Below, piece after piece: positions 7,817-17,881 of a DNA stretch of 64,000 bases. Position 1 is the stretch's first letter. Each line of letters opens with the position of its first letter. The translations under genes were made by a program, and so were the position numbers. The stretch comes from Comamonadaceae bacterium (GTDB taxonomy: Bacteria > Pseudomonadota > Gammaproteobacteria > Burkholderiales > Burkholderiaceae_C). Under the pieces are notes generated by a model. That model was not told where the DNA came from. It saw nothing but the letters and a program-made list of their open reading frames with translations, and did no database searches. Location: NCBI GenBank assembly GCA_947447975.1, contig CANFLU010000010.1, positions 1-64,000 on the forward strand. The letters run 5' to 3'.

Positions 7817-9064
7817 TTAAATGACCTTGGCTTCGCGCAGCGCGCCAATGTCGGCGCTGGAGTAGCCCAATTGCACCAGTACCTCGTCGGTGTGCTCGCC
7901 AAGCAGTGGTGAGCGCGTGACTTCGGTCATGCTGTCGGACATCTTGATCGGGTTGCCCACCGTCAGGTACTTGCCGCGCTCGGGGTGGTCCACTTCCACC
8001 ACCGTGCCAGTGGCCCGCAGCGAAGGCTCTTCGGCGATTTCCTTCATCGACAAAATCGGCCCGCAAGGAATGTCAAACTGGTTAAGGATGTCCATGGCTT
8101 CGAACTTGGTTTTGGTCATGGTCCACTCTTCAATGCGCGCAAAAATCTTCTTCAGATGCGGCAGGCGTTTGGGCGGTGTCGCGTAGTCCGGGTGGGTAAT
8201 CCAATCTTCTTGGCCGATCACTTTGCACACCGCAGGCCACACGGCCGCTTGGGTAATGAAGTAGATATAGGCGTTGGGGTCGGTTTCCCAGCCTTTGCAC
8301 TTCAGGATAGAGCCAGGTTGCCCGCCGCCCGAGGCATTGCCAGCGCGGGGCACGGCGTCGCCGAAAGGCGTATCCGGGTATTGCGGGTACTCGTTCATGG
8401 TGCCGGTACGGTCCAGGCGCTGCTGGTCGCGCAGCTTGACGCGGCACAGGTTGAGCACCGCGTCTTGCATAGGCGCCAGCACTTTTTGGCCGCGTCCGCT
8501 GCTGTTGCGTTGGTACAAGGCCGCCACGATGCCCAGCGCCAAATGCAAGCCGGTGCCCGAGTCGCCAATTTGCGCGCCGGTCACCAGGGGCGGGCCGTCG
8601 TCAAAACCGGTGGTCGATGCCGCGCCGCCAGCGCACTGCGCCACGTTTTCATAGACCTTGCAGTCCTCGTACTTGCCCGGGCCAAAGCCTTTGACCGAGG
8701 CCACAATCATGCGCGGGTTCAGCTCCTGGATGCGTTCCCACGTAAAGCCCATGCGGTCTAGGGCGCCGGGTGCAAAATTTTCTACCAGCACATCGCAGGT
8801 CTTGATCAAGCGGTCCAGCACCTCTTTGCCCTTGGGGTCCTTGGTGTTGATGGTGATTGAGCGCTTGTTGTGGTTGAGCATGGTGAAGTACAGGCTGTCC
8901 ACGCCGGGAATATCGCGCAGTTGTCCGCGTGTGGCGTCGCCTTCACCGGCTTTTTCTACCTTGATCACGTCGGCGCCAAACCAGGCCAGCAGCTGGGTGC
9001 AGGTCGGGCCCGATTGCACATGGGTGAAGTCGAGAATACGTACGCCGTCTAATGCTTTGCTCAT
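7817..9064 (-). CDS. frc: Formyl-CoA:oxalate CoA-transferase
   Basis: The 415-residue class III CoA-transferase moves CoA from formyl-CoA to oxalate in the cytoplasm. Seen: opening [16 protein letters not shown] typical of Frc, the catalytic Asp168 within [10 protein letters not shown] (Asp169 in Oxalobacter formigenes Frc) and the glycine loop GGGQPG (246-251) that closes over the active site. Length is close to the 428 residues of the Oxalobacter enzyme. It lies 29 bases downstream of oxc on the same strand. The GGGQ loop and the operon partner separate it from the many CaiB-like paralogues, so the specific name is well supported. Confidence 0.94.
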   Translation of the reverse strand: MSKALDGVRILDFTHVQSGPTCTQLLAWFGADVIKVEKAGEGDATRGQLRDIPGVDSLYFTMLNHNKRSITINTKDPKGKEVLDRLIKTCDVLVENFAPGALDRMGFTWERIQELNPRMIVASVKGFGPGKYEDCKVYENVAQCAGGAASTTGFDDGPPLVTGAQIGDSGTGLHLALGIVAALYQRNSSGRGQKVLAPMQDAVLNLCRVKLRDQQRLDRTGTMNEYPQYPDTPFGDAVPRAGNASGGGQPGSILKCKGWETDPNAYIYFITQAAVWPAVCKVIGQEDWITHPDYATPPKRLPHLKKIFARIEEWTMTKTKFEAMDILNQFDIPCGPILSMKEIAEEPSLRATGTVVEVDHPERGKYLTVGNPIKMSDSMTEVTRSPLLGEHTDEVLVQLGYSSADIGALREAKVI

Positions 9065-9093
9065 AGCTGAAGAGTCCTTTGGAATTGCAAAAA

Positions 9094-10830
9094 TCAGGTT
9101 TTTTTCGCGGTTTGCGGATTCAACATGGTAATGCGTCCGCTCTCCGTGCCCGCTGTCTCGTCGATGACAGCGTTGATCAGGGTAGGTTGCCCGCTTGCGA
9201 TAGCGGCTTCCATGGCCTCTTGCAATTGGGCCGGGGTGGTGGCTTGTACGCCGACCCCGCCAAAAGCTTCCATCATTTTGTCATAGCGCGCGCCCTTGAC
9301 GAACACCGTGGGCGCGACGTCCGCGCCGCCCGATGCGTTGACGTCGGTACCGCGGTACACCCCGTTGTTGTTGAATACCACCACGCAAATGGGCAGGTGG
9401 TAGCGGCAAATCGTCTCCACCTCCATGCCGCTAAATCCAAACGCGCTATCGCCTTCAATCGCAATCACAGGTTTGCCGGTCACCACGGCAGCGGCCACGG
9501 CAAAGCCCATGCCAATGCCCATGATGCCCCAGGTGCCCACGTCCAGGCGCTTGCGCGGCTGGTACATGTCCACAATGCTGCGGGTGAAGTCCAGAGTGTT
9601 GGCGCCTTCGTTGACCAGCATGGCGTCGGGGTGGGCTTTGATGACGGCGCGCACGGCGCTCAGGGCGCTGTGGAAATTCATGGGCGAGGGGTTTTTGGCC
9701 AGGGTCTCGGCCATCTTGGCTTGGTTGGCGTCGCGCTTGCTAAAAACCGGTCCGGTCCAGTCCGCTGGGGCCTTGGGCCAGTGGCTGCCCATGCCGGCCA
9801 CCAGCGCCGCCACGCAAGAGCCAATGTCGCCCACCAGCGGTGCGGCAATCGCCACATTGCTGTCCATCTCGGTCGGTGAGATATCTATCTGAATGAACTG
9901 CTTGCCGTGGGGCGCCCCCCAGGTCTTGCCCTTGCCGTGGGAGAGTAGCCAGTTCAGGCGCGCGCCAATGAGCAGCACCACGTCGGACTCGGCCAGTACA
10001 TAGGAGCGCGCTGCCGAGGCGCACAGCGCGTGGGTGTCGGGGAGCAAACCCTTGGCCATGGACATAGGCAGATAGGGGATGCCCGAAGTCTCCACCAGCG
10101 CCCGCACATCGGCGTCGGCCTGCGCATAGGCCGCGCCTTTGCCCAGCAAAATCAGCGGGCGCTTGGCGCCTTTGAGCAAGTCCAGCGCCCGCGCTACCGC
10201 GTCGGGGGCTGGAATCTGGCGCGGCGCCGGGTCCACCACCTTGATGAGTGAGGCCGCTCCCTTGGCCGCGTCCATGGTCTGCGCAAACAGCTTGGCCGGC
10301 AAATCCAAGTACACACCGCCAGGTCGACCCGACAAAGCCGAGCGGATAGCGCGTGCAATGCCCACACCAATGTCCTCAGCATGCAGCACCCGAAAGGCCG
10401 CTTTGCACAAGGGCTTGGCAATAGCCAACTGGTCCATCTCTTCGTAATCGCCTTGCTGCAAATCAACAATCTCGCGCTCGCTGGAGCCGCTGATCAAAAT
10501 CATGGGAAAGCAATTGGTGGTGGCATTGGCCAGCGCCGTCAGGCCGTTCAAAAAGCCAGGGGCTGAAACCGTGAGGCAAATGCCTGGCTTTTGCGTCAAG
10601 AACCCGGCTGCGGCTGCGGCATTGCCCGCATGCTGCTCGTGGCGGAAAGAAATGACCCGCATGCCCTGCGCCTGCGCCATGCGTGTCAGGTCGGTTATCG
10701 GGATGCCCGGCAGGCCGAAGATGGTGTCAATACCGTTGAGCTTGAGGGCATCAATCACTAAATGGAAACCGTCGGTTTGGGCGCCGGAATCGGCAACGGC
10801 AGTATTTTCTTGGGGGCTGTTGGCAGTCAT
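9094..10830 (-). CDS. oxc: Oxalyl-CoA decarboxylase
   Basis: The 578-residue thiamine-diphosphate enzyme converts oxalyl-CoA to formyl-CoA and CO2. Seen: catalytic Glu65 in [13 protein letters not shown], the middle domain, and the ThDP/Mg motif starting GDSAFGFSG (460) and ending in NNNG (487-490). The [11 protein letters not shown] opening and the GVYRGTD segment after the NNN are as in Oxc rather than acetolactate synthase. Length matches the family (about 565-580). First gene of the minus-strand operon, it faces the divergent urease gene ureD across a 378-base intergenic region. The product is the substrate of the next gene, frc, closing the oxalate cycle. Confidence 0.95.
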   Translation of the reverse strand: MTANSPQENTAVADSGAQTDGFHLVIDALKLNGIDTIFGLPGIPITDLTRMAQAQGMRVISFRHEQHAGNAAAAAGFLTQKPGICLTVSAPGFLNGLTALANATTNCFPMILISGSSEREIVDLQQGDYEEMDQLAIAKPLCKAAFRVLHAEDIGVGIARAIRSALSGRPGGVYLDLPAKLFAQTMDAAKGAASLIKVVDPAPRQIPAPDAVARALDLLKGAKRPLILLGKGAAYAQADADVRALVETSGIPYLPMSMAKGLLPDTHALCASAARSYVLAESDVVLLIGARLNWLLSHGKGKTWGAPHGKQFIQIDISPTEMDSNVAIAAPLVGDIGSCVAALVAGMGSHWPKAPADWTGPVFSKRDANQAKMAETLAKNPSPMNFHSALSAVRAVIKAHPDAMLVNEGANTLDFTRSIVDMYQPRKRLDVGTWGIMGIGMGFAVAAAVVTGKPVIAIEGDSAFGFSGMEVETICRYHLPICVVVFNNNGVYRGTDVNASGGADVAPTVFVKGARYDKMMEAFGGVGVQATTPAQLQEAMEAAIASGQPTLINAVIDETAGTESGRITMLNPQTAKKT

Positions 10831-11006
10831 GGCTGTGCTCCTTGAAGTCCTAGGTGAAGCGATTTTCCACCGGCTGTTCTTCGCACCTTACTCCTTGGCC
10901 TTAAGCCTGGATTCCCAGCCACGCCTGGCCGCCTGCGGCCTGCGTGACAAGGCGCAACCCATGGAGTTACGAATTCAGCCTGTGAAATTCACTCTCGCAT
11001 AGTAGA

Positions 11007-11043
11007 CCTACGCGCGCGGAATTTCGAGAGGGTAAATACCTAG
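11007..11043 (+). promoter_or_regulatory. Candidate ureD upstream control block shared with urtA
   Basis: Reading toward ureD, the ordered pieces CCTACGC, CGCGG, ATTTCGA, GAGGGT, AA and CCTAG occur here and again, with small gaps, upstream of urtA at 17882-17927 on the minus strand. The same order and orientation toward the gene suggest a common activator site; which protein binds is unknown, with the LuxR-type regulator next to urtA the obvious candidate. Confidence 0.5.
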
Positions 11044-11052
11044 TATGCATAC
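11043..11052. promoter_or_regulatory. Palindrome GTATGCATAC upstream of oxc
   Basis: A perfect 10-base palindrome, about 210 bases upstream of the oxc start. Sites of this kind are used by GntR/FCD-type regulators, but no such regulator gene is in the window. Confidence 0.35.
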
Positions 11053-11208
11053 ACGTTTTTAGGAGGTGTCGCTTTGTGAAATTCCTAAGTACACGGCCTG
11101 CGCAACACCGAAGCCTGTACCCCAAAATGCGCTGAACTGCCTGCTTATGGGGCGGCATGCCACGCCTAGAATGCCTCAGCCCGCCGGGCTTGCGCACTAG
11201 CCAAGCCC

Positions 11209-12069
11209 TTGCAATACCTACGCGCCACCAGTTCCACCATGCCTTGGCACGCCAGCCTTCAACTTGACTACGCCTTAGAACAAGGCCGCAGCGTCGCGCG
11301 CCACCGGCATACTGGGCCTTTGCGCATATTGCAAAGCCTCTACCCCGAGGGCGACGCGGTGTGCCACAACGTGCTGGTGCACCCGCCAGGCGGCCTGGTC
11401 GGGGGCGATACGCTGGAGTTAGCGATCCATGCTGGCGTCGGTAGCCACGGCCTGATAACGACGCCGGGCGCCACCCGTTTTTACCGCGCCGAGGATGCCC
11501 CGGCCCGCCAGATCACCCGGCTGCGTTTGGACGAGGGTGCCCGTCTGGAATGGCTACCCCAGGAGACGCTGTGCTACAGCGGCTGCCGGGCCGAAAACAC
11601 CCTCACCATGGAGATCGCGCCCGGCGCCGAACTGATGGGCTGGGACATCACCGCCCTGGGCCTGCCGCACGCCGGCTTGCCTTTTGAAAGCGGCTATGTG
11701 CAGCAGCACTTGCAATGGCCCGGCGTCTGGTTAGAGCGGGCGCGCATAGCGGCGGACGATACCTTGCTGATGCAAGGCCGCGCCGGTCTGGCCGGTATGC
11801 GCTGCACAGCCACGCTGTACCTGGCCTGCGGCACCCCCCTGGGCCGCGCCGCCAAAGAAGCGGCGCTGGACGCCGCGCGCGCGCTGATCGCCGAGCACCG
11901 CCTGTCCGCGAGCGCTGGCGCCACCAGCCCGAACCCACAGACCGTACTGGTGCGCGTCCTGTCCGATCAAGTGGAGCCCACGGTGCAATTGCTACGCGCC
12001 GTCCGCCTGGCCTGGCGCCAGGCCCACTGGCAGTTGTCCGCCGCCGCGCCGCGGATCTGGGCGATGTAA
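11209..12069 (+). CDS. ureD: Urease accessory protein UreD
   Basis: UreD (UreH) binds apo-urease and, with UreF and UreG, forms the nickel-insertion complex in the cytoplasm. Seen: the family segments RILQSLYPEGDAVCHNVLVH, HPPGGLVGGD, TTPGATRFYR and LEWLPQETLCYSG. The frame opens with TTG at 11209; an ATG at 11239 gives 276 residues and may be the real start. It stands alone on the plus strand, converging with urtE; the rest of the urease genes resume 7.3 kb further on, after the inverted urt operon. Length matches the family. Confidence 0.94.
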   Translation: MQYLRATSSTMPWHASLQLDYALEQGRSVARHRHTGPLRILQSLYPEGDAVCHNVLVHPPGGLVGGDTLELAIHAGVGSHGLITTPGATRFYRAEDAPARQITRLRLDEGARLEWLPQETLCYSGCRAENTLTMEIAPGAELMGWDITALGLPHAGLPFESGYVQQHLQWPGVWLERARIAADDTLLMQGRAGLAGMRCTATLYLACGTPLGRAAKEAALDAARALIAEHRLSASAGATSPNPQTVLVRVLSDQVEPTVQLLRAVRLAWRQAHWQLSAAAPRIWAM

Positions 12070-12121
12070 TTGGGTGAGCCGCTTTTTGCGGCCCGCACCG
12101 TCGCTGATACACAGTGCTAGC

Positions 12122-12141
12122 CTATACGCGCTGGCGTATAG
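12122..12141. terminator. Stem-loop between convergent ureD and urtE
   Basis: CTATACGC and GCGTATAG form a perfect eight-base stem with loop GCTG. There is no U-run on either side, so termination is likely but not certain; location between two convergent gene ends supports it. Confidence 0.45.
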
Positions 12142-12167
12142 CGTGCCAATGCAATTTGCCTAGGGGC

Positions 12168-12860
12168 TTATATCGTCACCAACTCCCGCACGCCGTCGAT
12201 TTCCATATTTCCGCCGCGCCCGTGCGCGAGGACTGAGCCGCGTTCCATGACCACGTAGCTGTCGGCCAGTTCACGGGCAAAGTCGTAGTACTGTTCTACC
12301 AACACAATGGCCATAGAGCCCTGGTCGGCCAGCTTGCGGATGACGCGGCCAATGTCTTTGATAATGCTTGGTTGTATGCCTTCAGTGGGTTCGTCCAGCA
12401 CCAGTACTTTGGGGTCTGCAGCCAATGCGCGGCCAATGGCCAGTTGTTGTTGTTGCCCGCCTGAGAGGTCGCCACCCCGGCGCTTGCGCATGTCGTGCAA
12501 CACCGGAAACCATTCAAAAATCTCTTGCGGTAGTGGCGTACCTGCGGGTTTGCCGGACAGTCCCATCAGCAGGTTTTCTTCTACCGTCAGGCGCGCAAAA
12601 ATCTCGCGACCTTGCGGCACATAGCCCAGGCCGGCGCGGGCACGCTCGTAAGGCGTGGCTTTCTCTAAAGCCTTACCGTCCAGCCCGATGCTGCCGGTGC
12701 GAATGGGCACCAGGCCCATCAAAGACTTGAGCAGCGTGGTCTTGCCCACGCCATTGCGTCCCAGCACCACCGTTATTTTGCCGGCGTGGGCCTGCAAATC
12801 CACATCCCGCAAAATATGCGAGCCGCCGTAATACTGGTTCACGCCTGACATCGAGAGCAT
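12168..12860 (-). CDS. urtE: Urea ABC transporter ATPase UrtE
   Basis: The 230-residue ATPase of the LivF type has Walker A GRNGVGKTT (about residues 34-42), signature LSGGQQQQLAIGRAL and Walker B VLVLDEPTEGI. The QYYGGSHILRDV opening and the tail VRELVTI are those of UrtE. Together with UrtD it energises high-affinity urea import. Last gene of the minus-strand urtABCDE operon, four bases after urtD. Name rests on the gene order as well as on sequence, because LivF and UrtE are close relatives. Confidence 0.93.
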   Translation of the reverse strand: MLSMSGVNQYYGGSHILRDVDLQAHAGKITVVLGRNGVGKTTLLKSLMGLVPIRTGSIGLDGKALEKATPYERARAGLGYVPQGREIFARLTVEENLLMGLSGKPAGTPLPQEIFEWFPVLHDMRKRRGGDLSGGQQQQLAIGRALAADPKVLVLDEPTEGIQPSIIKDIGRVIRKLADQGSMAIVLVEQYYDFARELADSYVVMERGSVLAHGRGGNMEIDGVRELVTI

Positions 12861-12864
12861 GGAC

Positions 12865-13746
12865 TTACCTTCCTAAATAGACTTCAATCACGCGCTCGTC
12901 CGCCTGCACCTGCGCCAGCGTGCCTTGCGCCAGCACCGCGCCTTCGCACAGCACGGTTACCGTGTCCGATATCGCTTTGATAAATGCCATATCGTGTTCC
13001 ACCACCACCAGCGAGTGCTTGCCCTTCAGGCTTAAAAACAATTCGGCGGTGCGCTCGGTTTCCTGGTCCGTCATACCGGCTACCGGTTCGTCCAGTAACA
13101 AGAGCTTGGGCTCTTGCGTCAGCAACATGCCGATCTCCAGCCATTGCTTTTGTCCATGGGATAGCAGGCCGGCCTGGCGCAGCAGACTGTCTTGCAGGGC
13201 AATGGTTTCCAGTACTTCGCAAAGGCGCTCAGACTGCGCAGCGCTGCGTTGAAAGCGCAAGGAACTGGCCACATCTTTTTGCATGGACATTGCCAACTCC
13301 AGGTTCTCAAACACGCTTAAGTTTTCAAACGCCGTGGGCTTTTGAAACTTGCGGCCAATGCCTAAACGTGCGATCTCAGGCTCGGAGTAGCGCAGCAGAT
13401 CGATGGTGCTGCCAAAGTACACCGTGCCGCTGTCGGGCCGGGTCTTGCCGGTAATGATGTCCATCATCGTGGTCTTGCCCGCACCATTGGGCCCGATGAT
13501 GCAGCGCAGTTCGCCTGGCGCAATGTCCAGTGACAAATTATTAATGGCCTTAAAGCCGTCAAAACTGACGCTCACGTCTTCGAGGTACAGAATGCGTCCA
13601 TGCGCCAGGTCCAACTCCGCGCCCGCACGGATGCGCCCAATGCCCGCACTGCGCCCGCCGGATGCGGTTTGTGCCTGGCCCGCCTGATAGGCATCTAGCA
13701 TCACCTGCCTGCGCGCTGCGCCTTGCTCTAAAAGCTCCGGTGTCAT
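12865..13746 (-). CDS. urtD: Urea ABC transporter ATPase UrtD
   Basis: The start is taken at the ATG that overlaps the urtC stop (ATGA, 13743-13746), giving 293 residues; the longer frame runs backwards through urtC and is not used. The N-terminal 35 or so residues precede the LivG-type ATPase: GPNGAGKTTMMDIITG (Walker A), LSHGQKQWLEIGM (signature, with Ser-His where most have Ser-Gly) and LLLLDEPVAGM (Walker B). The SHGQKQWLEIGM form is characteristic of UrtD. Pairs with UrtE on the membrane. Confidence 0.93.
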   Translation of the reverse strand: MTPELLEQGAARRQVMLDAYQAGQAQTASGGRSAGIGRIRAGAELDLAHGRILYLEDVSVSFDGFKAINNLSLDIAPGELRCIIGPNGAGKTTMMDIITGKTRPDSGTVYFGSTIDLLRYSEPEIARLGIGRKFQKPTAFENLSVFENLELAMSMQKDVASSLRFQRSAAQSERLCEVLETIALQDSLLRQAGLLSHGQKQWLEIGMLLTQEPKLLLLDEPVAGMTDQETERTAELFLSLKGKHSLVVVEHDMAFIKAISDTVTVLCEGAVLAQGTLAQVQADERVIEVYLGR

Positions 13747-14846
13747 GCGCCACCTCGCTTGCGTTGTTGCAGGAGGCCCACCACGCCTTGCGGCAGGTAC
13801 AGCGTCACGCCAATAAACAAAGCGCCCAAAAAGTAAAGCCAAAACTCGGGGTAGGCCACCGTCAACCAACTCTTGGCGCCGTTGACCAAAAACGCGCCGA
13901 TGATGGGCCCGATCAGGGTCGCACGCCCACCAACGGCGGTCCACACGGCAATCTCAATGGAATTGGCCGGGCTCATCTCGCTGGGATTGATGATGCCCAC
14001 TTGCATCACATACAGCGCACCGGCTACGCCGCAGAGCACCGCCGACAGCGTCCAGATCGCCAGCTTGTAGCCCAGCGGCGAATAGCCGCTGAACATCAGG
14101 CGCGATTCGGCATCGCGTATGGCTTGCAGCACGCGCCCAAACTTAGACCGCACCACCCAGCGCGCCAGCAAAAAGCTGCCCAGCAGCACTAGCGCGGTCA
14201 CCACGAATACCACCATGCGCATCGATGGTGTGGCTATGGGTATCCCGGCAAAGCGTTTGAAATCGGTAAAGCCGTTATTCCCGCCAAAGCCCGTCTCATT
14301 GCGGAAAAAAAGCAACATGGCGGCAAACGTCAGGGCCTGGGTAATGATAGAAAAATACACCCCTTTGATGCGCGAGCGAAATGCGAAAAAACCGAAGACC
14401 AGCGCTATCAGCGCAGGCACCAGTGGCACCAAAATCAGCGTCGCCCACAGGTTGTCAGACAAAGCCCAATGCCACGGCAAAGTCTTCCAATCCAAAAAAA
14501 CCATAAAGTCCGGGAGAGGGCTTTTGTAATTGCCGTCCAGCCCAATTTGTCGCATCAGGTACATGCCCATGACATAGCCGCCCAGCGCAAAAAACAAGCC
14601 ATGCCCCAGGCTGAGGATGCCGGTGTAGCCCCAGATCAAATCCATGGCCAGCGCGCACAGTGCGTAGCACATGATCTTGCCGACCAAGGCCACCGCAAAA
14701 TCGCTCAGGTGCCACACACTGCCCTCGGGCATCCACAAATTGAGCAGCGGTGCGAGGCCACACAACAGCACCAGACAGGCCAGCCAGGCGGTCCATCCGC
14801 TACGCGTCAGCAGCGCAGGGCTTTGGGGAAGCATGCGTGCGCTCAT
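13743..14846 (-). CDS. urtC: Urea ABC transporter permease UrtC
   Basis: The 367-residue LivM-type permease has about ten hydrophobic segments and the family motif GILSLGHGLFFALGGY (roughly residues 74-89), followed by an MGMYLMRQIG stretch. It forms the translocation pore with UrtB. Its start overlaps the urtB stop by four bases (ATGA, 14843-14846) and its stop overlaps the urtD start in the same way, so urtB, urtC and urtD are translationally coupled. A second in-frame ATG five codons in is an alternative start. Confidence 0.93.
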   Translation of the reverse strand: MSARMLPQSPALLTRSGWTAWLACLVLLCGLAPLLNLWMPEGSVWHLSDFAVALVGKIMCYALCALAMDLIWGYTGILSLGHGLFFALGGYVMGMYLMRQIGLDGNYKSPLPDFMVFLDWKTLPWHWALSDNLWATLILVPLVPALIALVFGFFAFRSRIKGVYFSIITQALTFAAMLLFFRNETGFGGNNGFTDFKRFAGIPIATPSMRMVVFVVTALVLLGSFLLARWVVRSKFGRVLQAIRDAESRLMFSGYSPLGYKLAIWTLSAVLCGVAGALYVMQVGIINPSEMSPANSIEIAVWTAVGGRATLIGPIIGAFLVNGAKSWLTVAYPEFWLYFLGALFIGVTLYLPQGVVGLLQQRKRGGA

Positions 14847-16456
14847 GCTTCTACGCTCCGCCCCTTGAGGGCAAAAATACCTTGCGGGCGTTTTTGGATA
14901 AACACGATGATGAACAGCAGCACCGCAATCTTGGCCAAGACCGCGCCGGTCAGCCCTTCCAAAAACTTGTTGATCACGCCCAGGCCCAGCGCGGCCAAGA
15001 CCGTGCCGGCCAATTGGCCTACGCCGCCTAGCACCACCACCATAAATGCATCGACGATGTAGCTTTGCCCTAAATCAGGTCCCACGTTGCCGATCTGGCT
15101 GAGCGCGCAACCGGCCAGCCCGGCAATGCCCGAGCCCAGCGCAAACGCATAGGTATCCACCCGCGCGGTATGCACGCCCATACAGGCGGCTATAGGCCGG
15201 TTTTGCGTCACCGCGCGCACAAACAAACCGAGCCGGGTTTTGCTGATCAATAGCGCTACCGCCAGCAGCACCGTGAGCGCAAACGCAATGATGATGATGC
15301 GGTTATAGGGCAGGGCCAGGTTGCCCATTAGCTGCACGCCGCCGCTCATCCACGAGGGGTTTTCAACGCCCACGTTTTGCGCGCCAAACACGCTGCGTAC
15401 CGCTTGCATCAACACCAGGCTGATGCCCCAGGTGGCGAGCAAGGTCTCCAAGGGGCGGCCGTATAAATGGCGTATCACGCTGCGCTCCAGCAGCGCGCCT
15501 ACCAGCGCCGACACCATAAATGCCACCGGCACGCTGGCCAGCAAATACCAATCAAACGCGCCGGGCAGGTACTGGCGAAACAGGGCTTGCACCACATAGG
15601 TGGCATAGGCGCCAATCATCATCAGCTCGCCATGGGCCATATTGATCACGCCCATCAGGCCATAGGTAATTGCCAAGCCCAACGCCACCAGCAGCAAGAT
15701 TGATCCCAGACTGATACCGCTAAACATAGCGCCCAGGCGGTCGCCCCAAGCCAGGCGTTGTTGCACGGCTAGCAGGCTTTTGCGCAAAGCCTGGCGCACC
15801 TTGGCATCGCTCTCAGCGCCAAGGCGTTCTTGCAACAAGGTTTGAGTGGCCGCTTGCGCGCTGGCGCCCAGCAGCTCAGCAGCGGCCAGGCGCTTGGCCG
15901 GACTTTCGCTACCCAGCAAGGCTGCAGCACGCAGCAGGTTCAGGCTATCGCGAATACCGCCATCGCTCTCTTTGGCAATCGCGCTGTCAATCAGCGGCAA
16001 TTGCGCCTCGCTCACCTGGCCTTGTAAGGCCTTGACCGCCGCGCGGCGCACGGCGGTATCGGGGCTGAGCAATTGCAGCGCGGATAAAGCGTTGTCGATC
16101 TCGCCGCGCAATCGGTTGTTGACCATCGCATCTTCGGCGGCCTGTAGCGCGTCGGCGGTGATCGCAAGCGCACTGCCGTCGATGGGGCTGACGGCTTTGC
16201 CCTCGCGCAGCAGCACGGGCTTACCGGCCACGATCTTCACCATGCCATCGGCCAGTGCTTGCAAAAAAATCAGGGTCGCTTCGTCAGGGGTTTGCACTGC
16301 GGCCTGCAAGGCGGCAATACGGCTGTCCGCTTCGCCGATGGCGATGGACTGGGCTTGGTCGCCCGTTAAAGCATGTGCACTCAATGCCCATGTTTGGCTG
16401 CACAGGAACAGCAGCAGAACGCGGCTCCATCGGTCAATTACATGCATGCGTTCCAC
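14843..16456 (-). CDS. urtB: Urea ABC transporter permease UrtB
   Basis: The 537-residue protein is longer than an ordinary LivH permease, as is usual for UrtB. After a signal-like N-terminus, residues about 30-225 form a helical, HEAT-like periplasmic domain (VRRAAVKALQG and similar). The LivH-type permease follows, with GLAITYGLMGVINMAHGE and MVVVLGGVGQLAGTVLAALG. Partner of UrtC. Four-base overlap with urtC. The start could be the first ATG or the one three codons on (MHVID). Confidence 0.93.
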   Translation of the reverse strand: MERMHVIDRWSRVLLLFLCSQTWALSAHALTGDQAQSIAIGEADSRIAALQAAVQTPDEATLIFLQALADGMVKIVAGKPVLLREGKAVSPIDGSALAITADALQAAEDAMVNNRLRGEIDNALSALQLLSPDTAVRRAAVKALQGQVSEAQLPLIDSAIAKESDGGIRDSLNLLRAAALLGSESPAKRLAAAELLGASAQAATQTLLQERLGAESDAKVRQALRKSLLAVQQRLAWGDRLGAMFSGISLGSILLLVALGLAITYGLMGVINMAHGELMMIGAYATYVVQALFRQYLPGAFDWYLLASVPVAFMVSALVGALLERSVIRHLYGRPLETLLATWGISLVLMQAVRSVFGAQNVGVENPSWMSGGVQLMGNLALPYNRIIIIAFALTVLLAVALLISKTRLGLFVRAVTQNRPIAACMGVHTARVDTYAFALGSGIAGLAGCALSQIGNVGPDLGQSYIVDAFMVVVLGGVGQLAGTVLAALGLGVINKFLEGLTGAVLAKIAVLLFIIVFIQKRPQGIFALKGRSVEA

Positions 16457-16522
16457 TTTCTACAAACTCTCATCGCTGCGGGGTGCAGCCTTGGGCTGCA
16501 CCCCGCAGTCAGCGCGGCGCGC

Positions 16523-17785
16523 TTACTTCTTCACAGGCTCGTCAGGCTTCTTGTCGTTGCCTTCGATAAACGGAGACCAGGGCTTGGCCTTGACCGGGCC
16601 GGGCGTCTTCCACACCACGTTGAACTGACCATCGGCTTTCACTTCGCCGATAAACACCGACTTGTGCAAGTGGTGGTTTTTCTCGTCCATCTTGGAGGTA
16701 ATGCCGCTCGGTGCGGTAAAGGTTTGGCCGGCCATCGCAGCGATCACTTTGTCCACGTCGGTGGACTTGGCTTTCTCCACTGCTTGCTTCCACATATTGA
16801 TACCGATGTAGGTCGCCTCCATCGGGTCATTGGTCAAAGGCTTGTCTTTGTGTCCGGCGATGCCCTTGGCCTTGGCGTAGTCCGACCATTTCTTGATGAA
16901 AGCATCGTTGCTGGGGTTCTTGATGCTCATGAAATAGTTCCATGCAGCCAAGTGGCCCACCAGCGGCTTGGTGTCCACGCCGCGCAGCTCTTCTTCACCC
17001 ACCGAGAAAGCCACCACCGGCACGTCTTTGGCTTTGAGGCCGGCATTGCCCAGCTCTTTGTAGAAAGGCACGTTGGAGTCACCATTGATGGTCGAGACAA
17101 CCGCGGTCTTGCCACCGGCGGCAAACTTTTTCACGTCCGCCACGATGGTTTGGTAGTCCGAGTGACCAAAGGGGGTGTACTTCTCGTCGATGTCGCTGTC
17201 CTTCACACCTTTGCTATGCAGGTAGGCGCGCAAGATTTTGTTGGTGGTACGGGGGTACACATAGTCGGTGCCCAGCAGCACCCAACGCTTGGCGCCGCCG
17301 CCGTCTTTGCTCATCAGGTAGTCCACCGCAGGGATGGCTTGCTGGTTGGGCGCAGCACCGGTGTAGAACACGTTTTTAGACAGTTCTTCGCCTTCGTATT
17401 GCACGGGATAGAACAGCAGGCCATTCATTTCTTCCACGACGGGCAACACCGATTTGCGCGACACCGAAGTCCAGCAACCAAAAATCACATCGACCTTGTC
17501 CTGGCCGAGCAACTGCTTGGTTTTTTCGGCAAACAGGGGCCAGTTGGACGCAGGGTCTACCACCACCGGCTCGAGCTTTTTGCCCAGCAGGCCGCCTTTG
17601 GCGTTGATCTCGTCGATCGCCATCAGCACCGTGTCTTTCAATACGGTTTCCGAAATCGCCATGGTGCCTGACAAGCTATGCAGCACGCCGACTTTGATGG
17701 TGTCGCCAGCAAGGGCGGGGAAAGCGGACAAACCGCTGAGGGCGACGGCAGCAGTAAGCGCCTTGAGCGTAAAACGACGTTGCAT
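16523..17785 (-). CDS. urtA: Urea-binding periplasmic protein UrtA
   Basis: The start chosen gives 420 residues with a signal peptide MQRRFTLKALTAAV...FPALAG, cleaved before DTIKVGVLHSLSGTMA. That opening, the FGCWTSVSRKSVLPVVEE segment and the FYTGAAPNQQAIPAVDYL segment are diagnostic of UrtA/AmiC-like amide and urea binders. It delivers urea to UrtBC. First gene of the urtABCDE operon, with 66 bases before urtB and a good AAGGAAG ribosome site. The upstream region holds the motif block described separately. Confidence 0.94.
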   Translation of the reverse strand: MQRRFTLKALTAAVALSGLSAFPALAGDTIKVGVLHSLSGTMAISETVLKDTVLMAIDEINAKGGLLGKKLEPVVVDPASNWPLFAEKTKQLLGQDKVDVIFGCWTSVSRKSVLPVVEEMNGLLFYPVQYEGEELSKNVFYTGAAPNQQAIPAVDYLMSKDGGGAKRWVLLGTDYVYPRTTNKILRAYLHSKGVKDSDIDEKYTPFGHSDYQTIVADVKKFAAGGKTAVVSTINGDSNVPFYKELGNAGLKAKDVPVVAFSVGEEELRGVDTKPLVGHLAAWNYFMSIKNPSNDAFIKKWSDYAKAKGIAGHKDKPLTNDPMEATYIGINMWKQAVEKAKSTDVDKVIAAMAGQTFTAPSGITSKMDEKNHHLHKSVFIGEVKADGQFNVVWKTPGPVKAKPWSPFIEGNDKKPDEPVKK

Positions 17786-17881
17786 GAAAGCTTCCTTAAG
17801 TAGTTGAACAATCCATCCCAAACCGCCTGCGTTGCAAGGCCACAAGCCCTGTAACACCGTTGGTGCTGAAACGTGATTCCA

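Larger units (their letters stand above)
10831..11208. other. Divergent oxc/ureD intergenic region
   Basis: No coding sequence is supported in these 378 bases. They hold TGTGAAATTC twice (10981-10990 and 11075-11084), a GTGAA-A-TTCAC inverted repeat (10982-10992), the block shared with the urtA promoter (11007-11043) and the palindrome GTATGCATAC (11043-11052). It should contain the promoters for both the oxalate operon and ureD. Confidence 0.7.
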
